Assembly: GCA_963841845.1 (NCBI GenBank)
Contig: CAWJEG010000011.1
Span: forward strand, 30,818 to 94,817
Source of the DNA: CAVVGZ01 sp963841845
Lineage (GTDB): Bacteria; Chloroflexota; Anaerolineae; Anaerolineales; Anaerolineaceae
Direction of reading: 5' to 3'
DNA: 64,000 nucleotides
Shown here in pieces: positions 35,801 through 45,717 of this stretch. The number at the start of each line of letters is the position of its first letter. Positions within the stretch are counted from its first letter, which is position 1. The position numbers and the translations under genes are program-made. Below the pieces are notes generated by a model, which worked only from the letters and a program-made list of their open reading frames with translations, searched no databases and was not told the origin of the DNA.

Positions 35801-38249
35801 TCACAAGGGCGGTTGGTTGATTCCATGTTCAAATGCCCAGCGTACAACCTGGCTTCGGCTGGTCAATCCCAATTTGGATAAGATATTGGCAGCATGCTTC
35901 TCGACGGTCCGCTTGCTTATTACCAGTTCATCTGCGATTTCGTTGTTCGATTTCCCCTGTGAAATCAACATCACAATTTCGCGCTCGCGTCCGGTAAGAG
36001 TGTCCAGGATTTCATTGGTCACCGTAGCCTTCTTCCCTTGATGGATGGGAAGTTTCTGACCGTATTCTATGGCCTGTTCAAGGTTCATGCTGCGACCTGC
36101 TGCCTGCTCTGCCAGAAATTCAGCCCCGGTTAGCCTGGCAACGGCAAGCGCAAGGTAATGTTCATATTCCATTTTAGCTGCGGACCATAACGTGGGGGCT
36201 GCCTGCAAAGCTGAAGCAGCAGTCAGCAAGGCGCACACCAGCGGCGGGAAGTTCGCCAATAATGGCAACACCGGCGAATCCAATCAGGCATTCCACCATC
36301 CCATTGCGGTTTTGCTGAATCCGGTTAATTTCCATACTTTCTTTGAATATGGTATAGGCGCGCCCGACATCTCCCAAATGGATATGGGTATGCCCCGAAT
36401 TGGTAAGAATGGAAGCCAGGTCGTGCTGTGCACCAATTTCCTGCAGCAGCATGGCACTGTCTCCATAAGCCCTGGCAGCCTCGACATAATTCTTCTCACA
36501 GCGTGCCAGGTCCCCCAGGGAGTTAAGTGCATGTGCGCTGCGAAAAGCATCACCATCCTTCCTTGCCAGTGCCAGGCTCTCATCCAGGAAAAGACGGGCT
36601 TCATCGTAGCATCCCAGCTCAATCGCCACCCCTCCCTGGGCAAGTAAGGACATGCCAAGATAAAAAGAATTTCCCGAACCGCGCAGGGTTGATATCATCT
36701 GTTCCTGGATAGTAAATGCTGTTTGATAATCCCCGGCAGTGCGCGCACCGGTAGCCAGTCCTCCAAGGGCGAATGATATGACCGGGTCATCTTTGTCAGT
36801 GATCTCCTCTGCTATTTTTACAGCTTCACGCCCATAAGCCAGGCTGGCCTGGGCATTGCCAATGAATGAAGCCATAAATGAAGCAAAGACAAGGGCATTT
36901 ACCCGGACATCCTTGTGGATTTTCTCATCAGCCTTATCCAGCAAGCGCTCAAACCATCCTATACCCTCTAATATATAACCGCGAATCTCCCAAAATCGGA
37001 CCAGTGCCGTGGCAATACGCAGACCATCCTCGATCCGGTTACTTTCCAGTGACCAGGCCAGGGCAGCCCTCAGATTATCATGCTCACTTTCCAGCCAGTT
37101 CAGCCATAACTGCTGGTAAGCCTCCCCCAGTTTTGGAGCAGCTTCTTCGGCCCGGATTAAGAAAATATCCAGGTGGCGGTGGCGTAGCTGCGCCGTCTCC
37201 CCTGCCTCGTCAAGCTTCTCCAGGCCATATTCGCGAATCGTGTCCAGCAGCCGGTAGCGCGCCTCGGTACGCCCGCCAGTTTCTGCAATGATCAACGATT
37301 TATCTACCAGGGATGAGAGCAGTTCAATGGTTTGTCCATCGGCAAGTCCTTCGCCGCAGCATATCGTTTCAGCCATATCAATGGTGATGCCGGCTGTAAA
37401 CACAGCCAGACGTCTTAGTAAAACCTGCTCATCTGGTGAAAGCAAAGAATAACTCCAATCGATTGCCGCGCGAAGGGTTTGGTGGCGAGGTTCAAATCCC
37501 ATTTTCTGGCCGGAGGTGAGCAGGTTAAAACGGTCATTGAGGCGTGCGGTAATCTCATTGAGAGTCAGAACATTGATTCGTGCACTGGCAAGCTCGAGCG
37601 CCAGGGGCAAGCCGTCCAATCGCCTGCATATCTCAACCATTGACCAGGCATTTTCTGGGGATATATTGAATTTTGGCGAGGTTGTGCGCGCCCGCTCAAC
37701 AAATAAACGCACGGCATCATATTGCATAAAGTCTTGCGGATGATCAACCAGGTGCTTATCCGGAGAAGGCCACGCCAGTCCGGCGATCGGGTAAATTGTT
37801 TCACCAGCAATCGCCAGGGGTTGGCGGCTGGTTGCCAGAATTCGCAGCTCAGGCTCCCGGGATAATAATCCCCGTGCCAGGTGGGCGCAGGCATCGCTCA
37901 GGTGTTCACAATTGTCCAGTATCAGGAGGATATGTTTGGTTTTTACAAAGTCTTGCAATAACTCCAGAAAAGACTGGTTAGAATTCGGCCGCAAGCCGAA
38001 TGCCAGGGCAACGAGCTGCGGTACAAGGTCAGGCTCATGTAGGGGAACAAGGTCTATCAGCCATACGCCATCCACAAAAGGCTCGCTAACCGCATTGGCA
38101 ATCTGGATCGCCAACCGTGTCTTTCCGCTGCCGCCCGGACCCGTGAGAGTGACAAGGTGCGAACTGGATAACAGGTTTGTGACGTCTAATATCTCCTGCT
38201 CGCGTCCAATGAAACTGGTTAATTGAAGCGGTAAATTTTTGTAAACCAC
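35801..38249 (-). pseudogene. STAND ATPase LuxR-family regulator, one frameshift
   Basis: ATG 38249. Residues 1-300 are an NB-ARC-like ATPase: TSFIGREQEI, Walker A LTGPGGSGKTRLA, Walker B HILLILDNCEHL, ILATSRQPL and GLPLALELASARI. Then come winged-helix and TPR-like helical repeats to about residue 680. The frame shifts near 36230; the other frame continues LLTAASALQAAPTLWSAAKM to a LuxR helix-turn-helix (LTGREREIVMLISQGKSNNE, IADELVISKRTVEKHAANIL, SKLGL). The repaired protein is about 816 residues, a signal-transduction ATPase with DNA-binding output. Its inducer is unknown. Confidence 0.88.
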
Positions 38250-38685
38250 AACTAATTCCCCGAGCCGCTAATAATTTGTTATTACCCACTCAAGATAAAT
38301 TAAATTCTAACCCAAAATCTTAATAACCAATGGAATACCTGCCCATTCCTGCCTGAGGTTTTGTACTGTTCAAATGATCATGCCGGAATTTTATAAAAAT
38401 CGTCTTTATCAAACTGCTAGAAGAAATGAGGTTGGTGTGGACCACAAACCGGTGGGGCTATTAAAGTTAGTGAATTATGATTTTATTTATTTGAAGTGAG
38501 ACCTGCGCCCCTCAGAAAGGGCAGGGCTGCCATTCAAGAGTATATTCAATGATGCCTGGGTATCTGTATGGACAGGATTAAGATGCGGATCAGTACATAA
38601 CCCCATGGATTCCCGGTTCTTAGTTCACAAAAGAATCCTCTTAGGACATTCAATAATTGTAAATCAGATCATAATATGCTGCTGA
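38250..38685. other. Intergenic region
   Basis: About 435 bp between the STAND-LuxR gene and the subtilisin-like protease gene. No coding frame, RNA or repeat is supported. Confidence 0.3.
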
Positions 38686-39531
38686 TCAGGCAGATTCCAG
38701 GCGGTAGACATTGGCAGCACACGCCCACAGTACAGTCTTCACCTGGAAAGTGGTTAGCTCAGGGTGTTTGGCTCGAATTAATGCCACGATGCCGGTGATA
38801 TGCGGGGCCGCAAAACTGTTCCCCGTAGTGGTCCAATACTGGCGGTTTTTCCAGGCAACCCGTACATCGATCCCCGGCGCACCAAATTCAACCGGAGGTA
38901 GTGGATTATAGTAATAGGTAAATGGATCCTGCCCGGCATGGGCAGCCACGGATATTACGGAGGAATACAGCGACGGATAGCTCGGCGCCGGGATGTTGTT
39001 TACCGCTGACACCAATACAACATTTTTAAAATATGCGTTATCAGCAATTTCATGGAATAATCCATAGTATTCCTGGCGCGAGGTACTCAGGCTGAGATTA
39101 GCCACATGCATGGCATTCTCCACTGCCCAATCCACCCCTCCTGCAAACTGGATGGCCTTGCCGCCCATGTTTTTTCCAAGGACACGGACGCTGTATAGTT
39201 CCGCCTCAGGCGCCAGGGAGTGGATGATCCCTGCGCATGCCGTTCCATGCCCTGCCACATCTATCGGCTGGTCATCAGCATCATAGCGCAAGTTATTCTC
39301 AGCATTTTCATCAAATTCAATTGCCACGCCACCGCGCACCATACCGCCGACTGCCGGATGGTCAAATTCAATTCCACTGTCCACTACCGCCACCTTGACA
39401 CCACGGCCAGTGCTGCCGCCCCATGCCCAATCGGCATTAATTTCTGCAATGGGACCCAGCGAAGTCAGTTCACGGATCGATTCAGGCAGGAATTGCTGTG
39501 AATAAGCTGGAACTGCAGCATCTTCTGTCAT
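38686..39531 (-). CDS. S8 (subtilisin-like) serine protease
   Basis: A 281-residue catalytic domain with no signal peptide: Asp in KVAVVDSGIEFDHP (about 52), His in GHGTACAGIIHS (about 95) and Ser in TTGNSFAAPHITGIVAL (about 243); the oxyanion Asn is in VSAVNNIPA. It lacks a prodomain and secretion signal, so it is predicted to act in the cytoplasm, as do processing proteases of peptide systems. Its ATG overlaps the stop of the upstream GAF gene by one base. It is the last gene of the group with the repeat protein. Confidence 0.9.
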   Translation of the reverse strand: MTEDAAVPAYSQQFLPESIRELTSLGPIAEINADWAWGGSTGRGVKVAVVDSGIEFDHPAVGGMVRGGVAIEFDENAENNLRYDADDQPIDVAGHGTACAGIIHSLAPEAELYSVRVLGKNMGGKAIQFAGGVDWAVENAMHVANLSLSTSRQEYYGLFHEIADNAYFKNVVLVSAVNNIPAPSYPSLYSSVISVAAHAGQDPFTYYYNPLPPVEFGAPGIDVRVAWKNRQYWTTTGNSFAAPHITGIVALIRAKHPELTTFQVKTVLWACAANVYRLESA

Positions 39532-40328
39532 CAGTGCCTGGCTCCCCGAATGGTACGCCGCTGAGTGCGTCCATACTCACTGAATGCCGCCAGAATTTTA
39601 ATGCAGGTGCGGCGTTCCTCTTCCCCCAGGAGGCTGAATTCATAGAGCAGGTCAGTTATCTCCAGAAGATTATTTTGAATCCCGGGGTTCGGCACTGATT
39701 CAAGCGCCTTAATGAGCTGGTCGGATTTCAAATCTGGATTAGAAAGCGCTACCTGTTTCAGTCCCTCCACAATTGCTTCATCCAGATGCGCGTGGCTTTG
39801 TGTCTGGTCGATTGCCAGGGCCGCCTGGTGGGCGAATATACCCAGCAGCTCCATATCCTGCATGCCGAAGGAAACAGCCTCAATTTTATCCAGCACTTCC
39901 ATAACCCCCAGGATGCGTTCCCCGGCAATAAGCGGAGTGGCCAGGATACACCTGGGCACATAACCGGTGCTTTTTGCAAAATTTATGTTGAAGCGGGCGT
40001 CCTCTTCAACATTGGATACCGCAATAGGCTGCCCGGTCATGACCACATAGCCGGCAATTCCTTGATCGATGGGAATTTTTGTTCCAACCAGGTCGTGGTC
40101 GGATGCCCCCCAGGTCACTTTAAACTCCAGCACACCTTCGGGTTCATTTACCAGCAAAATCGATGCCGCCCCGGCCCCGAAAATTTTCGCCGCCGCTTCT
40201 ACAATTGATTGAAGCAGTGAGTCCGGTGAACCGGGCAGAATGGACCTCCCGGTGGATGCCAGCACCTGCACCATACGCCCAAGCTGTTCAGCCAGGGTGA
40301 CGTCCTCAGTCCTGTTGGAATCTCTCAC
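39531..40328 (-). CDS. GAF-domain protein
   Basis: A 265-residue soluble protein with one GAF domain at about residues 35-190 (VEAAAKIFGAGAASILLVNE, GIAGYVVMTGQPIAVSNVEE, TPLIAGERILGVMEVLDK, LGIFAHQAALAIDQTQ). The C-terminal 70 residues are helical with no output domain I recognise (LLGEEERRTCIKILAAFSEY). It is probably a ligand- or redox-sensing adaptor. It sits between the repeat-protein gene (137 bp) and the S8 protease gene (overlap TGATG). Confidence 0.85.
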   Translation of the reverse strand: MRDSNRTEDVTLAEQLGRMVQVLASTGRSILPGSPDSLLQSIVEAAAKIFGAGAASILLVNEPEGVLEFKVTWGASDHDLVGTKIPIDQGIAGYVVMTGQPIAVSNVEEDARFNINFAKSTGYVPRCILATPLIAGERILGVMEVLDKIEAVSFGMQDMELLGIFAHQAALAIDQTQSHAHLDEAIVEGLKQVALSNPDLKSDQLIKALESVPNPGIQNNLLEITDLLYEFSLLGEEERRTCIKILAAFSEYGRTQRRTIRGARH

Positions 40329-40465
40329 AGTTGTCCGACCTCCAATTGCATAATTTCATAACGTCAGCGTGCATTCATCGCGGAAACTCTGCAGTGCCCT
40401 GCCGCTGCCAGGATTTCACTGCAGAATTTCCATTTTGCGGATAATCCGCCATGGTAAGGATTTGT

Positions 40466-41359
40466 TTAGAATACGATCCGGTAGGACTCCATCTCAGGAT
40501 CGAAAACAATCTTTAGAACGACGGTTTGTGGGATAATCCGTCCTTTTGGAATCGCATGGGCTACTACTTCATCGGCTTCCTTCTGAATCTTTTCCTCCGG
40601 ACCCCTGGCAATGCCATGGGCAATCACTTCATCGGCTTCCTTCTGGATCTTTTCCTCCGGACCGCGGGCAATGCCGTGGGCAATCACTTCATCAACTTCC
40701 TTCTGGATCTTTTCCTCCGGACCCCTGGCTATGCCGTGGGCAATCACTTCATCGACTTCCTTCTGGATCTTTTCCTCCGGACCGCGGGCAATGCCGTGGG
40801 CAATCACTTCATCGGTGTCCTTCTGGATCTTTTCCTCCGGACCCCTGGCTATGCCGTGGGCAATCACTTCATCGGCTTCCTTCTGGATCTTTTCCTCCGG
40901 ACCGCGGGCAATGCCGTGGGCAATCACTTCGTCAGCACCTTCTTTCAGCAGGATGTCTTCCGGACCCCTGGCAATGCCGTGGGCAATCACTTCGTCAGCG
41001 CCTTCTTTCAGCAGGATATCCTCCGGTCCGCGGGCAATGCCGTGGGCAATCACTTCATCGGTCTCCTTCTGGATCTTTTCCTCAGGACCCCTGGCTATGC
41101 CGTGGGCAATCACTTCGTCAGCGCCTTCTTTCAGCAGGATGTCCTCTGGTCCGCGGGCAATACCGTGGGCAATCACTTCATCGGTCTCCTTCTGGATCTT
41201 TTCCTCAGGACCCCTGGCTATGCCGTGTGCTTCAACCTCCAACTGCGTCCCCAACACCATCCGGTCTAAAATGGCACGTTCGTCATCGCTCAATGTCATC
41301 CGTACAGCCGTGAGCTTTTTGAGCAATCCCTGCGTAGTATCTAACATAATCTGGTTCAT
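40466..41359 (-). CDS. Tandem-repeat protein with leader-like N-terminus and AHGIARGPE repeats
   Basis: Start taken at ATG 41359 because GGAGG lies nine bases upstream; 297 residues. Residues 1-43 form a leader-like helical segment (LLKKLTAVRMTLSDDERAIL, DRMVLG). Then come eleven repeats of 20 or 21 residues: DEVIAHGIARGPEEKIQKE(T/A/V) or DEVIAHGIARGPEDILLKEGA, with AHGIARGPE invariant, then a degenerate twelfth (VVAHAIPKG) and a tail VLKIVFDPEMESYRIVF. There is no Cys and no signal peptide. The family is unknown to me. The organisation recalls multi-core peptide precursors, but a structural repeat protein is equally possible. The neighbours are a GAF protein and an S8 protease downstream and a Crp/Fnr gene upstream. 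Confidence 0.8.
   Translation of the reverse strand: MNQIMLDTTQGLLKKLTAVRMTLSDDERAILDRMVLGTQLEVEAHGIARGPEEKIQKETDEVIAHGIARGPEDILLKEGADEVIAHGIARGPEEKIQKETDEVIAHGIARGPEDILLKEGADEVIAHGIARGPEDILLKEGADEVIAHGIARGPEEKIQKEADEVIAHGIARGPEEKIQKDTDEVIAHGIARGPEEKIQKEVDEVIAHGIARGPEEKIQKEVDEVIAHGIARGPEEKIQKEADEVIAHGIARGPEEKIQKEADEVVAHAIPKGRIIPQTVVLKIVFDPEMESYRIVF
40552..41244 (-). repeat. Tandem 60/63-bp coding repeats
   Basis: Eleven near-identical units and one degenerate unit inside the repeat-protein gene. Units of 60 bp encode the EEKIQKE form and units of 63 bp encode the EDILLKEGA form. The differences keep the reading frame and are mostly synonymous or conservative, showing selection on the protein. 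Confidence 0.95.
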
Positions 41360-41498
41360 TTTTATTCCTCCTAATTGATGATCTGTAACATTCAATCCGG
41401 TAACCGCTTCCGGCTCAGGCTGCTTATCCCGCATTACCTTATCTGATTCAATAATAGCAGGTATTAATTTTAAAGTCTGTCACCTTGACGACACAGTC

Positions 41499-42209
41499 TC
41501 ATTCAACCGGACCGGATTCCATGCCTTGAATAAGTTGGGTCAATTCTTTCCGGTTTAATACAACAAGATAGCCGCGCCCGGTCAACAGCCAGCCTCTGCG
41601 CCTCCAGTCTCCAAGGATGGTGGCAACAGTTTGGCGGGTCAGTCCGGTCCGCTGGGCATAGTCTTCTTGCGAAAAGGTCAGGTATCCCCGTTCAGTGGCC
41701 AGCTGGTCAAGGTGCAGAAGCAGACGTGCAAGCCGCTGTCTGGCATCATGGAATGCCAGTGCCTCTTCTCGCTGGCTGCTGTTTTGTAAGCGCAGGGCAG
41801 TGATCTCAAGCAATCGCAGCGCCAGGCTTGGCTCCTGCTCCAAAATTAATTTAAATGTGGAACCGGGGATTACAAGCACCTCGCTGTCCACCATGGCTTC
41901 GGCATTGGCGGAATGCGGCTGTCCGGTCAGGATTCCAAGTTCCCCAAAACAGTCCCCCTTTCCAACCTCATTGATTACAAGCTCACGGCCATCCAGGTTT
42001 TCGATATGGATGACAACAGCTCCTTCCAGGATCAGAAAGACAGAATCAGCCGGATCACCTCGAAAAAAAAGGAATGTCCCTCTGGGAACAGCTTTTAAAT
42101 AGCTTTCCCTCGCTATTGTGGCGAGATTGGTTTTACAGACTCCGGCAAATAGGGGTAAACCTCCCAGGAATTGGATAATTTTTGCAGTTCTATCCGATTT
42201 TGAATCCAT
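41499..42209 (-). CDS. Crp/Fnr-family transcriptional regulator
   Basis: A 236-residue protein. Residues 15-130 are a cyclic-nucleotide-binding domain (GTFLFFRGDPADSVFLILEG, KGDCFGELGILTGQPHSANA). Residues 150-225 are the HTH (RQRLARLLLHLDQLATERGY, FSQEDYAQRTGLTRQTVATI). No Fnr-type cysteine cluster is seen, so a cyclic nucleotide is the likely effector. The receiver-cyclase gene is 259 bp upstream and the repeat protein 139 bp downstream, both on this strand. Confidence 0.92.
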   Translation of the reverse strand: MDSKSDRTAKIIQFLGGLPLFAGVCKTNLATIARESYLKAVPRGTFLFFRGDPADSVFLILEGAVVIHIENLDGRELVINEVGKGDCFGELGILTGQPHSANAEAMVDSEVLVIPGSTFKLILEQEPSLALRLLEITALRLQNSSQREEALAFHDARQRLARLLLHLDQLATERGYLTFSQEDYAQRTGLTRQTVATILGDWRRRGWLLTGRGYLVVLNRKELTQLIQGMESGPVE

Positions 42210-42468
42210 TATTTCACTCTCATAATAATTACAATTGTAAAACCATCATTCTTCAGCGGGGTACCGGCAAATGTCCGAAATTTTTTACACAGCCTGGAAC
42301 AAACCTCGTCCTCCAGCAGGGTGCATCATGAGTCTCTTAAAATTTTCATTAATTCAATCGAAGCCGATTGCCTGGATAAGGGCATTAAATTATGCATCAT
42401 CAGTAAAATGCCCGCATCATTCCGATAAAATCGATAGTATAGACCAGGACAATACGCTTAATGATCAC

Positions 42469-43518
42469 TCATCCTCTTTGCCCAACGGGTACAGAATAAA
42501 TGATTACTTCCTGGTTAAACCCTTTAATCGGCACCGCTCCCAGGTTATCCACCTGGATTTCAGCTCCCAGTGATTGGCGGGTACATTCATCAACCAGGAT
42601 AGGCACCCCGGCTACCTTGGTATAAGCCTCCAGGCGGGCTGCCAGGTTAACAGTATTACCCACACAGGTATATGTCGCCCGGCGCTGGGTACCGGTGTAT
42701 CCCGCGATTACCTGCCCGCTGGCGATGCCAATTCCGATGCGGATGTCAGGTTTGCCTGCGGACGCCTGGTCCAGGTTAAACAGGTCGATCATCTCTATCA
42801 TCTCCAGGGCAGCCCTTACCGCCTGTTCGCCGTGGTTGGGCAGTTCCAATGGAGCGCCAAAGATCGCCATTAATCCGTCGCCCACCATCTGGTTGACCAC
42901 ACCTCCCTGTCCGCTGATTGCTTCAAACATCAGTGTGTAATAAGTGTTTAGCAGTTCTATGGTATCCACCGGGGATTGTGATTCTGCCAGGCTGGTGAAG
43001 CCGCGGATGTCCGAGAACATCGCTGTCGCTTCTACAAAGCGGCCTCCCAAAGCAAATCCGGATTCTTCCATGTCCTGGGCAACCTCAGCCGTGGCAAAAC
43101 GGCGGATCAGATCACGCTGCTGGTCACGCAGGCGTTTCTTTTCCAGGCAGGCTCCGATCCTGGCCCGCAGCAGAACCGGGTTGACAGGTTTAATCAAATA
43201 GTCTTCAGCGCCCATTTCGATGCAGCGTACTACGCTGTCCAGCTCTTCCAGGGCGGAGGTGACAATTACAGGGATATCCCGCAAGCTCAGGTCTGCATTG
43301 AGCTTTTCAAGTACCTGGTAACCATCCATCTCCGGCATCTGGATATCCAGTAACAGGAGGTCAAACTGGCTCTGGTGAAGCATTTCCAGCGCCTGGCGGC
43401 CGTTTTCTGCCAGGGTTATTGTATGGCCCTGTTGTTCCAGGCCGCGCCCGAGCAGCAGGCGGTTGACCTTGTTATCATCCACCACCAGCAGCCGGCCTGG
43501 TGCAATTTTAGGACACAT
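42469..43518 (-). CDS. Response regulator with class III adenylate/guanylate cyclase output
   Basis: A 349-residue protein. The receiver (1-125: LLVVDDNKVNRLLL, LLLLDIQMPEMDGY with phospho-Asp, IVTSALEELDS, DYLIKPVNP) is joined by a helix to a class III cyclase catalytic domain (160-340: AMFSDIRGFTSLAESQ with metal Asp, NQMVGDGLMAIFGAP with the second Asp, YTCVGNTVNLAARLE). The substrate-defining residues suggest adenylate cyclase but this is not certain. Strong SD (GGAGG). It likely receives phosphate from the upstream kinase-Hpt pair and feeds the Crp-family protein. Confidence 0.9.
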   Translation of the reverse strand: MCPKIAPGRLLVVDDNKVNRLLLGRGLEQQGHTITLAENGRQALEMLHQSQFDLLLLDIQMPEMDGYQVLEKLNADLSLRDIPVIVTSALEELDSVVRCIEMGAEDYLIKPVNPVLLRARIGACLEKKRLRDQQRDLIRRFATAEVAQDMEESGFALGGRFVEATAMFSDIRGFTSLAESQSPVDTIELLNTYYTLMFEAISGQGGVVNQMVGDGLMAIFGAPLELPNHGEQAVRAALEMIEMIDLFNLDQASAGKPDIRIGIGIASGQVIAGYTGTQRRATYTCVGNTVNLAARLEAYTKVAGVPILVDECTRQSLGAEIQVDNLGAVPIKGFNQEVIIYSVPVGQRG

Positions 43519-43863
43519 GTTTCAAGATCCTCCAGGGATTGTTTAACGATCAGAAAATCGGCGGAGAACCGTTCTACCAATGGTTCTGCCCCAGCCAGGC
43601 TGCCCGACTTCCCCAGCATTTCCAGCTCACGCGCCTGCTGGGAAAATGCCAGGGCACCCAGGCTGGCACTGCTGCTTTTAATCGAATGGGCCAATCTCCC
43701 AAAGGTAGCCGCATCACCGGCATCATAATGCCTCGCGAAGCTGCCTGATCAACCCCTCCGTTTCAAGGGAATATGTGTCAATCAGCTCTTCGATAAAATC
43801 CGCTCCCATGACATCTTTGAGATCAGTATATGTTGCTTGATCGATAATACCCTGTGCGTTCAT
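43416..43863 (-). pseudogene. Histidine phosphotransfer (Hpt) protein, frameshifted
   Basis: ATG 43863 (AGGAG upstream). DFIEELIDTYSLETEGLIRQL leads into a shift near 43735, then YDAGDAATFGRLAHSIKSSS (phospho-His in AHSIKSSS), GALAFSQQARELEMLGKSG and the final helix. It is a single Hpt four-helix domain. The reading frame as given runs into the start of the receiver-cyclase gene; the natural stop may be nearer 43520. It sits 12 bp after the giant kinase and carries phosphate from its receivers to the cyclase receiver. Confidence 0.82.
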
Positions 43864-43875
43864 TCAAACTCCTGT

Positions 43876-45678
43876 CTAAGATTGATTCGGTGTAATACGG
43901 GATTGGGATCGGCCAAGGGCGCTGACCAGTTCCTCAACCCGGATCGGTTTGCTGAGGTAATCGTCCATGCCGGCTGCCAGGCACATTTCCCGGTCGCCCT
44001 GCAGGGCATTGGCAGTCATGGCGATGATGTGCGGCCGCTGTGAGGCTGGTATGCGGGCACAAATCTGGCGGGTAGCCTCCAAACCGTCCATTTCCGGCAT
44101 CTGCACGTCCATAAGGATGACATCATATGGCTGGCGCTCAACCGCCTGTAAAACCTCCAGTCCGTTGGCGGCGACATCTGCGCGGTAGCCCATCTGGGAA
44201 AGCAGGCGCAATGCCAGCTTCTGGTTGACGACGTTGTCTTCCGCCAGCAGGATTCGCAGCGGATGGTTTTCAGCAATACTGCTGTCCAGGACAGCCCGTT
44301 CAACTGCCGGCCGGCCGGCAGGTTGCTCCTGCCCGGCAAATGTTGTCATCATCAGGTCAAACAGGGCAGATTGCCGCAGTGGTTTGGAGAGAATCGCCGA
44401 AAAATCCTGCGAATCCCTGGCTGACTCGCGTCCGCCCAGGGATGTATATAATACCAGCGGCAGCTTTACCGCCCTCCCCAGGCTATCTTCAAGCTTGCGG
44501 ATCTCTTTCCCAAGTTCGATCCCATCCATTTCAGGCATCTGCAAATCCAGGATCGCCAGGTCAAACGGGTCGCCGCGTTTCAGCCATTCCAGCGCTTCAG
44601 CCGGCACGGCCGCTGCCCGGGTGATCATACCCCACCGTTGGGTTTGCAGCGTCAGGATGCGCCGGTTGGTAGCGTTGTCATCCACTACCAGCAGCCGTTT
44701 TCCCCGCAGGAATGGCTGGTCGCCCTGGTAATGCGGCCGGCCTGCCCAATCCGGCGCCGGCTGGGCAAGAATGGTGAAGTGGAAAGTGGAGCCTTTGCCG
44801 GGGATGCCCTCGCTCTCGACCCACATCGTGCCCCCCATCATTTCAACCAGCCGCTTACTCAAAGCCAGGCCCAGCCCCGTACCGCCATACCGCCGGCTGG
44901 TTGAGGCATCCGCCTGGGTGAAAGGCTTAAAAAGTATTTCAATCCGGTCTGGCGGGATGCCAATGCCGGTATCGCTGACGGTGAAATGCAATTGATTATC
45001 CTGTTCCTGGCTCACTGTCAGTAGAATTTCACCGGATTCGGTAAACTTGACCGCGTTGCCCAGCAGGTTGATCATCACCTGGCGCAAGCGGGTAACATCA
45101 CCCAGAAGCGCAGGCGGCACGTCGGAATTGATCTGGTAGGCCAGTTCCAGGCCTTTTTCAGCCGCCCGGACTTTCATGATGTCCAGGGATGCTTCAACAC
45201 ACTCCACCAGGTCGAAAGGCTGCTCCTCGAGGGACATTTTCCCTGCCTCAACTTTCGAGAAGTCGAGGATGTCGTTGATAATCGTCAGCAGCGCATCACC
45301 GCTGCTGCGGATCGTCTCGGCAAACTCTTTCTGGTCCTGGCTTAGCCGGGTATCCATCAGCAGCCCGCTCATGCCGATGATAGCATTCATCGGGGTGCGG
45401 ATCTCGTGGCTCATCATCGCCAGGAAGGCGCTCTTGGCCTGGTTGGCGTCCTCGGCTTGTTGCCGTGCCGTTTCCGCCTCCACCCTGGCTTGCTCCAGTT
45501 CCTGTTCTGCCCGCTTGCGGTCGCTGATATCGCGGATGATCTCAATGGCACCAACAGTATTGCCCTTCGAATCACTCAGTATCGAAGCAGTGCCAAGCAA
45601 ATAATGCGCCCCTCCCCGTAATCCTGGTACATAGGTTTCTCCGATCAGGACGGACCCCTGCCGCTGGATCATGGGCAT
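43876..45678 (-). CDS. Hybrid histidine kinase module (HisKA, HATPase, two receivers)
   Basis: A 600-residue C-terminal part of the giant kinase. End of the PAS/PAC (GAIEIIRDISDRKRAEQELE), coiled coil, HisKA with FLAMMSHEIRTPMNAIIGMS (phospho-His), HATPase (NLLGNAVKFT, DTGIGIPPD, GGTGLGLALS), first receiver (LLVVDDNATNRRIL, LAILDLQMPEMDGIELGKE) and second receiver (RILLAEDNVVNQKLALRLLS, VILMDVQMPEMDGLEATRQI). BarA/ArcB-like layout without its own Hpt; an Hpt gene follows 12 bp downstream. Confidence 0.92.
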   Translation of the reverse strand: MPMIQRQGSVLIGETYVPGLRGGAHYLLGTASILSDSKGNTVGAIEIIRDISDRKRAEQELEQARVEAETARQQAEDANQAKSAFLAMMSHEIRTPMNAIIGMSGLLMDTRLSQDQKEFAETIRSSGDALLTIINDILDFSKVEAGKMSLEEQPFDLVECVEASLDIMKVRAAEKGLELAYQINSDVPPALLGDVTRLRQVMINLLGNAVKFTESGEILLTVSQEQDNQLHFTVSDTGIGIPPDRIEILFKPFTQADASTSRRYGGTGLGLALSKRLVEMMGGTMWVESEGIPGKGSTFHFTILAQPAPDWAGRPHYQGDQPFLRGKRLLVVDDNATNRRILTLQTQRWGMITRAAAVPAEALEWLKRGDPFDLAILDLQMPEMDGIELGKEIRKLEDSLGRAVKLPLVLYTSLGGRESARDSQDFSAILSKPLRQSALFDLMMTTFAGQEQPAGRPAVERAVLDSSIAENHPLRILLAEDNVVNQKLALRLLSQMGYRADVAANGLEVLQAVERQPYDVILMDVQMPEMDGLEATRQICARIPASQRPHIIAMTANALQGDREMCLAAGMDDYLSKPIRVEELVSALGRSQSRITPNQS

Positions 45679-45717
45679 ATTTCTCGTTCCAGTTCTTCCC
45701 GGGATTCAAACACCAGG

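Noticed and set aside
40552..41244. Regular repeats resembling a CRISPR array
   Set aside because: There are no unique spacers: the units are contiguous and coding.
40526..41378. Three long plus-strand frames of about 250 codons opposite the repeat gene
   Set aside because: They are open only because the 60/63-bp repeat has no stops in those frames. None has a ribosome-binding site, while the minus-strand frame does and keeps its protein motif.
41478..41493. TGTC-N8-GACA inverted repeat upstream of the repeat gene as a Crp site
   Set aside because: It departs from the TGTGA-N6-TCACA consensus and the inner bases are not symmetric; too weak to annotate.
43416..43560. Fusion of Hpt and receiver-cyclase into one protein
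   Set aside because: The receiver-cyclase has its own strong GGAGG and ATG at 43518, so separate genes are more likely.
44225..45604. Long plus-strand frames opposite the histidine kinase
   Set aside because: They are antisense shadows of the HisKA/HATPase/receiver domains, with no start signal or motifs.
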